Origin: Moesziomyces globuligerus
Taxonomy: Eukaryota > Basidiomycota > Ustilaginomycetes > Ustilaginales > Ustilaginaceae
DNA length: 64,000 nt
Reading direction: 5' to 3'
NCBI GenBank assembly: GCA_030849465.1
Contig: JARVLF010000008.1
Span: forward strand, 310,001 to 374,000
Below, piece by piece: positions 8,664 through 18,785 of the stretch. How positions within the stretch are numbered: position 1 is the first letter of the stretch; every line of letters begins with the position of its first letter. A program made the position numbers and the translations under genes. The notes under the pieces were generated by a model. That model saw only the letters and a list, made by a program, of their open reading frames with translations, made no database searches and was not told where the DNA came from.

Positions 8664-10370
8664 TTAGTTGTTCTTCTTGTGCACGGGAGGGTCGTGGCGG
8701 ACGGTGAGCCAGAGTGCGGTGAAGACGAGGAAGCCAAGCGTGGTGCTGAACGCGCCGGTGATGTAGGGCCAGCTGGAGCTGAGGAAGCGCGGATACTCGT
8801 CGTGGTTAAAGGGGCGTACGGGCGCCGTGTCCTTGGTCTCGACAAACGAGAGGCCCTGACGCTTAAAGTCGACGTGGAAGGTGAAGACGCCGTGACGATC
8901 GGGGACCTGGAAAGTGGTTGCAAAGCGCGTAAACGCCTGCGTAGCCGTCTTGGGCGCATCGATCGAGGTATGCGTAAAGTCCTCGGGCTCCTGCGCCGTG
9001 AGGTGGGCGGTGATGTACGGGTCGAGCATGCGGAAGGCGACCTGAAGATCGAGCCGACTATCGGCGGCGATCCAGCCAACGTCAGGTTGGTGCTGGACGA
9101 GGTCGAGGCTGTAGTAGACGTGGTCCTTGATGCGGTACATCGAGTTGCCCCCTGCGGTCTCTTCGTAGTCCTGGCGCACGTCGGCCTCGCTCGAGCGCAC
9201 GCGGTGGTGGTGCGTCGCCACCACCTTGAGCACCGCCTTCTCCTGGAACGTCCAAGCGGTCAGATCGCGCGCCACAGCCCCATTCACCGCCGCTCTATCC
9301 TCGAAGAAAGTGTTCGAGAGCATGTCGGTCGACCCGACAAACACGACGCGCGCACTGTTGGATGCGAGCTGGAAGCCCGAGACGAGCGAGACGATCGAGC
9401 CGGCGCCGGCACCCGTGGCCACGCCGGCGACGAGCTCGCGCTTGGCCTCGAGCGGCTCGAGCGCCGCGCGGTCCTTGACCACCCAGCCGTGCTTACCGAG
9501 CTTCGAGGCGGCCTTGCTCTTGACCACCGTCGGCACGGCGCGCGGCGTGGAGAGCACCTCGGAGCTGAGCGTCTCGCCGTCGACGATGCGCGTCGTGGTC
9601 ACCGTCACCGGCGGCGGGGTCGAGTACGACGTCGACTCGGTGACCGCATCCTGCTCCTTGACGAGCGCGGGGGTCTCGGACGAGTAGCTCGTCGCGGGCG
9701 GCAGCACGAGCGGGAATGCCAACGGATTCGCACCGACGCGGTGGACGATTCCACGGTAGAGCAGCGGCTTGGTCTGCGCCGCGCGCAGCGTCTCGTCGTC
9801 AAACACGTTGGTGTTGGCCACAGGTCCACCTGCAGATAGCCCAGCCACGGACGACTTGCCACCGACGAGGACGGTGGTGTGGTTGCCTGCATCGAGCTGG
9901 GCGCTGGCGCGGAAGTGGTCGACGAGCGCCGAGGCGCGCTCGTCGAACTCGAGCGAGAACTCGCGCGCGAGATCGCGGTGCATCTCGCTCGCGCCCGAGT
10001 CGAGCGCGACGAGCATGTTGCCTCCGCCCTTGAGATACTCGACGAGCTGCTGCGGCGAGAGGTCGGCGGCGAGCGACTTGGCCGCGGGCGAGAGCAGCAC
10101 GAGGTGGTCGAACGAAAGCACGTCGTGCTCCACGAGCTGCGGCTTGATGTCGCGCGGCGCCTTGAACGAGACCTCGTAGCCGCGCGAGCTGAGGCTGGAA
10201 AGGAACGATGTGTACGAGGATTTCGACGTCGGCTCGACGACGACGAGGATGCGATTGCCCGTGGCGGAAGGCAACGCCGCGGTGAGCGCGGAGAGGAGCG
10301 CCAGCGCCACGACGACGCACAGCGACAGCAGCGCACCCGCCCTTCGGGCAGCGTGCTTCGCGGCCATCAT
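8664..10370 (-). CDS. WBP1: Oligosaccharyltransferase subunit WBP1/OST48
   Basis: 568 residues from ATG at 10370; a second ATG directly after it (10367) has the better context (ATGATGG), giving 567. An N-terminal hydrophobic stretch (residues about 11-30) fits a signal peptide. The OST48 domain begins RILVVVEPTSKSSYTSFL near residue 38 and continues through FDHLVLLSPAAKSLAADLSP and a GGGNMLVALDSG motif. A single transmembrane helix lies near 533-556 (ITGAFSTTLGFLVFTALWL) and the tail ends HKKNN, so KKNN matches the KKxx ER-retrieval signal. Wbp1 is the essential subunit of the ER complex that transfers the dolichol-linked glycan to Asn. A Ser/Thr/Pro-rich insert of about 80 residues (around 235-315) makes it longer than yeast Wbp1. 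It is divergent from NKAP. Confidence 0.93.
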   Translation of the reverse strand: MMAAKHAARRAGALLSLCVVVALALLSALTAALPSATGNRILVVVEPTSKSSYTSFLSSLSSRGYEVSFKAPRDIKPQLVEHDVLSFDHLVLLSPAAKSLAADLSPQQLVEYLKGGGNMLVALDSGASEMHRDLAREFSLEFDERASALVDHFRASAQLDAGNHTTVLVGGKSSVAGLSAGGPVANTNVFDDETLRAAQTKPLLYRGIVHRVGANPLAFPLVLPPATSYSSETPALVKEQDAVTESTSYSTPPPVTVTTTRIVDGETLSSEVLSTPRAVPTVVKSKAASKLGKHGWVVKDRAALEPLEAKRELVAGVATGAGAGSIVSLVSGFQLASNSARVVFVGSTDMLSNTFFEDRAAVNGAVARDLTAWTFQEKAVLKVVATHHHRVRSSEADVRQDYEETAGGNSMYRIKDHVYYSLDLVQHQPDVGWIAADSRLDLQVAFRMLDPYITAHLTAQEPEDFTHTSIDAPKTATQAFTRFATTFQVPDRHGVFTFHVDFKRQGLSFVETKDTAPVRPFNHDEYPRFLSSSWPYITGAFSTTLGFLVFTALWLTVRHDPPVHKKNN

Positions 10371-12280
<1,910 letters not shown>

Positions 12281-12317
12281 CAATGCATCTAGGTTGCCAT
12301 CAGCGGCAGGGTCGAGT

Positions 12318-14621
12318 TTAGATGCCGTGCCATGTGAGTGCGATGTCGACAGGCTGTGCCGAGGCGGTGCGAGAGGGGGTGTGCAGGGCGAGGCAGGGGA
12401 CTCGTTGGGCCCGATCCAGAACGTGGTGCATCGTGGCGGGCAACAGGCTGTGGAGAGCAGCGAGTGCGGGGGCAGAGCGGGTTGAGGGTAGGTAGAGGTG
12501 CGCAGCATAGGCAGTCGCGAGCGAGGCGAGTGAGGCGCCCAAGGCATCATCGGAAGCATCGGTGGGATCGGACTCGGCCGTGATGGCGGTGCTGGACGCG
12601 GCGAGGTGGAGCGTGAGGAGTCCGAAGCGGGACTGCGTCGCCTCGGAGGAGGTGACGGTGTGCACGGCGTAGCTGCCGTCTGGAAGGATGCGGTGGGTTC
12701 GTGATACGTGCACGTCCTCCGCATCGGTCCCGACGTTGTCCTCGTCATCATCCTCATCGCGAGGGCGCGGGGCGATGGGAGATGGGATGCGTCCCGTGTG
12801 CGCGGTGAGCTGCCATTCGACCACCGCTCCGCGCGGCAACGCCCCCTCGGCCAACGTCACCATCAACAACCCCACCCCCGCCCCCGCTCGCGTCTGCCCC
12901 AACCAACCCTCTCCACCACCGTCCTTCTCGTCCTCTTGCTCCTCTTGGTCCTCGTCGTCTTCGTCGGTCTGTGCAGACCAGGCTGCGCTGACCATCTGCA
13001 ACCTCGCGTGCATCTGTTCGCTGTCGGGATGGTGTTCAATCCAGCACACGCCTCCCTCGACCCACCCGCGTTCGACGGCTCTACCGCCCATATCGTTGAT
13101 CGTCGCGGTGAGGATGCGTCGTGCGTGCTGGATGCTGAGCGCCGCCTGCACCGTCTCGTCCGCGGACAGGCAGAGGTCGGCGGGCACCAACCCGATCTGG
13201 CCGGCGATCCACACCTTGTCTGCGACCACGAGGCTCTGAGAGTACGGCCCGATGTTGGCAGGCGCCCAGAAGGAGCGCCCCTGGACGTGCAGCGCGCGTC
13301 GCTCGAAGATGCGCTCGCCCCCAGTATCGTCAAAGGCGAGCACGTTGAGCACGAGGTCGCAGCCGCGAGGCAGGTCGGCGAGCGCAACGCACGCGCGCGT
13401 GGGGGGCGAGACCCCAAACTGCTCGCGATACACCGCATTGATCCGCCCAAACGCTGCCTGCGTCCGCACGTACAGGTTCACATGCGCAATCTGCTCCATC
13501 CCCAGCAAAGGCGCGTGCGAGGCTAGCATACGACGGACCGTAGCGAAAGCCTCGAGCACCTGCTCTTCTACATCTCGACCGGCCTGGCCTGTGACGTTGG
13601 ACACCACCACCCATCGACCCCGACTGGTGACCGAGGCAGACGGCCACGCCACCCCTCGGTCGAGCTGCATCGTCGCCGCCTTATCCGCAAGCTCAGTGTC
13701 GGCAGCTGTGGGTGTAGCCGAAGCGTTGGCGTGTGCGGTCCGCGCAGCCGTGTGCGTGCGACTGCCCAACGCATCTAGCAGCGGGGGCGTGCTGGCTCTG
13801 AGCTCGCGGGACGACTCCTTGGGTACGAGGATAGCGTTCTTGAGCCGGAGGTAGCTGACGCTTCCGAATCCACTATCCGAATGCACGACGCGCTCTACGT
13901 CCCGCACGTCGATGCGGCTGCGGAAGAGCGGCGAGTCGATGGCCAGCGTCTCGTACTCACCGCCTTCGCCGCAGACGTGCGCACCGTACATGCGGGCGAG
14001 CCGGTCGAGCTTGGGCCGCATCTCGCCCAGCGTCCTGCCGAGGTCGCGCTCGTCGAGGCCGATGCCGGCGACCTTGATGAGGATGGCGACGAGGCCCGCT
14101 TCGAGCATCTCGGCGTAGAGTGCCGCCTGGCTGCGCTGCCACAGAAACGTCAACGGCGTGAGGCCGAGGTCGGGACGCAGCGCCACGTGCTCCACACGCA
14201 CGCGCTGGTAGTTGGACAGGATCGCACCCACCGATACGGCGTCGACCTCGGGGTGGTGTCGCTTCACGTCGAGCAGCAGGTGGTACAGGTCCTCGGTCTC
14301 ATCGTCGAGCGCCTCGCCATGAGGGCCGGTGGTGGTGGCGGTGGTGGTGGCGGAGGAGGAGGCGGTGCGCGAGCCGTATTCCGAACGCTGATTGATGGCG
14401 GTGCCCCTAATCTCGCGTCGATAGAGAGGCAGACCCATGGCTGAGGCGACGAGGTGCACCGCATCGTGTCCGACCGTCTGGTACATGTACGAGTCCAGCT
14501 CGTCCTGCGAGCCCGGCGGTGCGAGCGTGGCCAGCGCCACCAGCTCGTGCCCCTGCTGCACACAGTGCACCAGGTTGTAGCACGAGTCCTTGCCTCCGCT
14601 CAGCAGCCCAACCACCTTCAT
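12318..14621 (-). CDS. DPH6: Diphthine-ammonia ligase with two RidA-like domains
   Basis: 767 residues, starting MKVVGLLSGGKDSCYNLV; the PP-loop ATP-binding motif SGGKDS is at residues 8-13. The N-terminal domain (about 1-270) carries hallmark blocks of the ATP-dependent amidotransferase (GAILSNYQRVRVEHVA and HVCGEGGEYETLAIDSPLF). Two YjgF/RidA-type domains follow at about 332-432 and 448-530 (second starts FWAPANIGPYSQSLVVADK), then an acidic linker and a less conserved tail. This fused layout matches fungal and plant Dph6. The enzyme performs the last step of diphthamide synthesis on elongation factor 2 in the cytosol, using ATP and ammonia. A short Ala/Thr-rich insert near 105-115 is coded by GGT/GGC-type repeats. 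It is divergent from SUV3 (271 bp). Confidence 0.93.
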   Translation of the reverse strand: MKVVGLLSGGKDSCYNLVHCVQQGHELVALATLAPPGSQDELDSYMYQTVGHDAVHLVASAMGLPLYRREIRGTAINQRSEYGSRTASSSATTTATTTGPHGEALDDETEDLYHLLLDVKRHHPEVDAVSVGAILSNYQRVRVEHVALRPDLGLTPLTFLWQRSQAALYAEMLEAGLVAILIKVAGIGLDERDLGRTLGEMRPKLDRLARMYGAHVCGEGGEYETLAIDSPLFRSRIDVRDVERVVHSDSGFGSVSYLRLKNAILVPKESSRELRASTPPLLDALGSRTHTAARTAHANASATPTAADTELADKAATMQLDRGVAWPSASVTSRGRWVVVSNVTGQAGRDVEEQVLEAFATVRRMLASHAPLLGMEQIAHVNLYVRTQAAFGRINAVYREQFGVSPPTRACVALADLPRGCDLVLNVLAFDDTGGERIFERRALHVQGRSFWAPANIGPYSQSLVVADKVWIAGQIGLVPADLCLSADETVQAALSIQHARRILTATINDMGGRAVERGWVEGGVCWIEHHPDSEQMHARLQMVSAAWSAQTDEDDEDQEEQEDEKDGGGEGWLGQTRAGAGVGLLMVTLAEGALPRGAVVEWQLTAHTGRIPSPIAPRPRDEDDDEDNVGTDAEDVHVSRTHRILPDGSYAVHTVTSSEATQSRFGLLTLHLAASSTAITAESDPTDASDDALGASLASLATAYAAHLYLPSTRSAPALAALHSLLPATMHHVLDRAQRVPCLALHTPSRTASAQPVDIALTWHGI

Positions 14622-14892
14622 CGTAGTGCTCCGTTCGTCGTTGTAAGTCGTAGGGCCGTCGTAGGATTGGGCGCAGTGAGAGGAGAGGAGAAAAGAAGAG
14701 CGAGAGAAAGGGTCCAGCGGCAAGGTGGAGGCGTGCGCTTACGTAAGCCGAATTTCTTCCACCCGCGACATTTTTGGATTTCGGAGAGCTTTGCTTCTCC
14801 ACTTTTGACCTCAGCTCGGATGATGTGGACGACGGTTTCTTCCTGCTCCGCCACCTACGCTGCCGCACACATTCGACTCGGGGCGTACAATC
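14622..14892. promoter_or_regulatory. Divergent promoter region of DPH6 and SUV3
   Basis: 271 bp separate the two start codons. The region carries a purine-rich stretch near 14677-14710 (pyrimidine-rich on the DPH6 strand), typical of smut 5' leaders. No TATA box is evident. Confidence 0.5.
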
Positions 14893-17457
14893 ATGCTCAA
14901 CAGGTCGGTAGCATCGGCGGTAGCAGCGGGTCCCTCGGCTCTTGCTGGCTGGTCCGCATCGACGTCACGCGCAGCCGCCGCCGCCGTCGCCGCGCGCGCA
15001 GCCCCAGCATGTACGCTCTGTCGCCCACCACCATCAATGCACCGCACATCACTCGCTCGGAGCTTCCAGACGTCAGCAACCACATCGAGAGGAAAGCAAA
15101 CAGGGGGCAGCAAGTTCGGCGCGGGTGGCGGTCGATTCGGCGAGCGCAACGACCAGCGCCAGCGCTTCGGCAAGTCCAAGTTCTTTGCGGACCGCAGCAA
15201 GCCGCGGCTGGATGCGGACTTTTCGATACCAGAGCCTCCGACGGCGCAGCACGTCGGACGCCAGCTCGTGGACAAGCTGCGTAGCATGGCGGACGATCCG
15301 CAGCTGCCGGCGCAGCTCGTGGCGTACGGCATCAAGGGCGTGCCGGCGCGCAAGATGCTGCAGCTGCATTCGCAGAGCAACACGCCGAGCGCAGAGCACG
15401 AGGTCGCGCTGGCGCTGTTCCGGATCTGGGCGGAGCAGGCCGAGGAGCGCATGACGCAGCTCGCGCTGCTGTACGACGGCGGGCAGGAGCTGCGGCCGGA
15501 TGTCTTTGCGTATCTGCCGGACGCGCTCGCGTCGTATGCGAGCGAGGGCGAGGAATGCCTCGGCCGCTTCTGCCTATCTGGCTTCCTGGACTGGGTCGAC
15601 CGAAGTCTAAGCCATCTCGAGCACGGCGCAGGGGCGGGCACGGGGGCGGGGGAGATCTCGTTGGCGCGGTCGCAGCTGATGCTGCTGCGCGGATGCACCG
15701 ACTTGCGGTATCCCGTGCACCAGTATCCGCGCGCGCGCACGCTCCAGCGCAGCATCCACCTTCACGTCGGGCCGACCAACTCGGGCAAGACGCACGGCGC
15801 GCTCGTCGCGCTGAGCAAGGCGCGGACGGGCGTGTTTGCCGGACCGCTGCGGCTGCTGGCGCACGAGGTGTGGGACCGCTTCAACACGGGCACCGTCTCG
15901 CCGGGCGTGGCTGCGCGCGCGTGCAACCTGGTCACCGGCGAGGAGCAGCGTACGGTCGACCCCATGGCGGGTCTGCTGAGCTGCACGGTCGAGATGGTCT
16001 CGTCGACGCGCACCGTCGACGTGGGCGTCATCGATGAGATCCAGATGATCGGCGATGCGCAGCGCGGCTACGCCTGGACCGCCGCCGTGCTCGGTCTGCC
16101 CGCCAAGGAGCTGCATCTGTGCGGAGAAGCCTCGGTGATCCCGCTCATCGAGAAGCTCGCCGGTGCGTGCGGCGATCACCTCACCGTGCACCGGTACGAG
16201 CGCTTGACGCCGCTGAGCGTCGCCGATGCGTCGCTGGAGAACGATCTGTCGCAGATCCAGCGCGGCGATTGCATCGTCGCCTTTTCGCGCTCGGGCATCT
16301 TTGCGCTCAAGCGCGAGATCGAGCAGAAGACGGGCCTGCGATGTGCCGTGGCGTACGGCGCGCTGCCGCCCGAAACCAAGGCCGAACAGGCCAAGCTCTT
16401 CAACGAGGGCAAGCTCGACGTGATGGTGGCGAGCGATGCGATCGGGATGGGGCTCAACCTGCGCATCAAGCGCGTCGTCTTTGATACGCTGACCAAGTGG
16501 AACGGTCGGGAGGAGGTGACGCTGTCCGCGAGCCAGATCAAGCAGATTGCGGGTCGGGCGGGAAGGTACGGTACGCAGTCCAAGGAGACCAAGCCGGACG
16601 AGTTGGGGGGTATCGTTACGACGAGACACCCGCACGAGCTCGAGGTGCTGCGAGCGGCGTTGGCGTCGCCGCTGCGGCCGATTACGCGCGCGGCGATCCA
16701 GCCGAGCTCCGAGGCGCTCTCGCAGCTCTCGGTGATGCTGCCCAGCGCGCAGGGCGGCGGCGGGCTGCGGACGCTGGCGCAGCTGTACGCCGACGTGGCG
16801 CTGCTCGCGCGGATCGAGGCGTCGAGCTTCTTCCTGGCCGACTTTAGCCAGCAGCTGGCCATCTCGCCGCTGGTCGAGTCGGCGTCGGCGGGGATGCTGA
16901 CCGTCGCCGAGCGCGAGACGTTTTCCAACGCGCCGGCCAACACGCGCGACGAGCGCGTGGTCGCCTTCCTCTGCGCGGGCGTTGCGCAGTTCTCGCGCGG
17001 CGGCCTGGTGCGTTTCGACGACGCTGCCGACGGACTCGCGATGCTCGAGGTCGAGGACGAGCTGAACGAGCTCATGCACCACGCTACGCAGTCGCGCGCG
17101 CGCATCCTCGCCGACACGCCGCCCGGGACGAAACGAGAGGAGCTGCCGCTCGTCGCCTACCTCGGTCACATCCGCCGCGGCGAAGGCGGACTGACCGGTG
17201 GCAGCGCGGCGCATCCGCTGATCAACATGGCTACGCTGCTCATCATGGAGTCGCTCCACCGCTGCTTTACGCTCTACCTCTGGCTCAGCTTCCGCTTTCC
17301 GCTCGCCTTCTGCTACCGCGCCGAGGTGGATGCGCGCAAGAAGCGAGCCGAGGACGCCATCGACTTTGTCCTCCAGGGCATTCGCTACGGAAGGGCCAAA
17401 CGTCTCCAGGCGCTCGGCAGAGAGCCAGCAGCCAAGAGCAAGAGCAAACTAGACTAG
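14893..17457 (+). CDS. SUV3: Mitochondrial ATP-dependent RNA helicase Suv3
   Basis: 854 residues, intronless. The N-terminus (about 1-70) is Arg/Ala/Ser-rich without acidic residues, a likely mitochondrial targeting sequence. Helicase motifs are in order: Walker A HVGPTNSGKTHGAL near 290-303, Walker B VIDEIQMIGD near 378-387 (Suv3-type DEIQ), the second RecA domain with VAYGALPPETKAEQAK and VASDAIGMGLNL, and motif VI QIAGRAGRYG at about 550-559. A Suv3-type C-terminal domain ends with FCYRAEVDARKKRAEDAI near 806. Suv3 unwinds RNA in the mitochondrial degradosome (mtEXO in yeast) and is required for intron and RNA turnover. Length fits fungal Suv3. Confidence 0.96.
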   Translation: MLNRSVASAVAAGPSALAGWSASTSRAAAAAVAARAAPACTLCRPPPSMHRTSLARSFQTSATTSRGKQTGGSKFGAGGGRFGERNDQRQRFGKSKFFADRSKPRLDADFSIPEPPTAQHVGRQLVDKLRSMADDPQLPAQLVAYGIKGVPARKMLQLHSQSNTPSAEHEVALALFRIWAEQAEERMTQLALLYDGGQELRPDVFAYLPDALASYASEGEECLGRFCLSGFLDWVDRSLSHLEHGAGAGTGAGEISLARSQLMLLRGCTDLRYPVHQYPRARTLQRSIHLHVGPTNSGKTHGALVALSKARTGVFAGPLRLLAHEVWDRFNTGTVSPGVAARACNLVTGEEQRTVDPMAGLLSCTVEMVSSTRTVDVGVIDEIQMIGDAQRGYAWTAAVLGLPAKELHLCGEASVIPLIEKLAGACGDHLTVHRYERLTPLSVADASLENDLSQIQRGDCIVAFSRSGIFALKREIEQKTGLRCAVAYGALPPETKAEQAKLFNEGKLDVMVASDAIGMGLNLRIKRVVFDTLTKWNGREEVTLSASQIKQIAGRAGRYGTQSKETKPDELGGIVTTRHPHELEVLRAALASPLRPITRAAIQPSSEALSQLSVMLPSAQGGGGLRTLAQLYADVALLARIEASSFFLADFSQQLAISPLVESASAGMLTVAERETFSNAPANTRDERVVAFLCAGVAQFSRGGLVRFDDAADGLAMLEVEDELNELMHHATQSRARILADTPPGTKREELPLVAYLGHIRRGEGGLTGGSAAHPLINMATLLIMESLHRCFTLYLWLSFRFPLAFCYRAEVDARKKRAEDAIDFVLQGIRYGRAKRLQALGREPAAKSKSKLD

Positions 17458-18785
17458 AGGCGCATACATAATTGCATGATGCCCGCCATCCTGCTCGCAT
17501 GAGCCCCCCGGCCTCGCGCTCTCCCCCGCCCCGATTATGTCACGCCATGCCTCGCGAGGCCAGATTGACGACACGTGGAGCCGCACGCGCCCACATTCCA
17601 GTCCAAGAAGCCGCCGCGTCTCGGCGGTTCCTTGGCAGCGCGGCCGGGTTTAAAAAAAGAACATTTTTCTCGCCCTCTGCTCGGCCCACTCTGAAAATCC
17701 AACCCACCTCTCTGCACGTCGAGGCGTCAATCCACAGCATCGCATCAGCATCACTTGTGATCCGTGGCGTGCTGACGGTGTCTGTTGTGAAGAGAAAAGC
17801 CAAGATGGGGGGGTGGGGGGTGTGAAAGCGTGGTTGGGTTTGAGCAATAATTCGCCGGTGGAGGGTGTTGGGTTGGGCTGTGTTGGTGTGGCGACGAGGC
17901 AGATGAGGAGAGCGTTCTTGGCATTCTTCCATCCACGCATCCCGGGGCGAGGTGGGGCTTATCGCGTTATCGCCCACGCACGCGAGGAAAAAAAAGGCTT
18001 GGCGGCAGACGAGGCTCACGTCAAAACGCGCCGTCTACACGTTTTGATCGTAAATTCTCCGCATCGCTCCGCCCGTCTGCGCGCCCGCTCGCACTTCGCT
18101 TGGATGCAAGCCAAACGTCGACAAAGGCCACGCCGTCGATGACAGGCTTGGCAACCACCCCACCAACCCGCAACGACAGCGACAGCGACGTGCGGGCGGG
18201 ATTGCCAAGCATACACTAGCTGGCATGCCGGCCATCGAGTGCGCATGAGCACAATAATCCCCCGAACGCGAGTCCCCGCTCGGATCGTCAGTCCAGTCAG
18301 CAGCACACGCGCCCCACGCACCCCCCGGTCGGACCGTCGGCTGGCTCCCTGTCCATGTGCATTCCACAGCCTACATCCCAAATCATGCAAGAATTACCAC
18401 CCCTCCCCCTCCCACCCTCCGGTTCCACCCTCCGCTGCGCTACGCTGGCATACTCGCACATGCGTAGGCTCGCATATGGCCGTACTGGCGTCGTGCCCGC
18501 GCGGGCGCCTCGGAGCTTTCCGTAACCATCCTGTCTGCTCGTCCTCTCCCGCCCAGAATCGCATCCCGCGCTATGACCCTTGGTGAAATCTCAACGGAGG
18601 CGGTGCAAAAGGGGTCAGAGCAGCGGCGAGTACATATATCGTCCCGGACCGGGTCGAGATGCATATACCGTTTTCGAAGCCCGACCCGCAGGCTCATCCT
18701 CCTGTCAACAACCCCCCCCCCCCCTTTCTCTTTGCCCCTGTCCTTATTTCCTTGCTTCTCTTTACACCTCCAACGGATCAAAGCT
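17458..18785. other. Intergenic region between SUV3 and the LrgAB gene
   Basis: 1.3 kb between two genes on the same strand. It holds SUV3 3' sequence and the LrgAB promoter. Near the latter lie TATA-like elements (acatatatcg near 18632 and gcatataccg near 18661) and a C13 tract (18711-18724) leading into a pyrimidine-rich leader before the ATG. I see no supported gene; short frames on both strands are compositionally non-coding. Confidence 0.6.

Noticed and set aside
14326..14360. GGT/GGC trinucleotide repeat as a separate element
   Set aside because: It is coding sequence inside DPH6, giving a short Ala/Thr-rich insert.
15607..17259. Minus-strand 550-codon frame over SUV3
   Set aside because: Antisense to helicase motifs and very Arg/His/Gln-rich.
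18573..18785. Upstream in-frame start for the LrgAB protein
   Set aside because: The 71 extra codons cover TATA-like sequence and the C13 and pyrimidine tract, which look like promoter and leader. The later ATG is preferred; kept as an open question.
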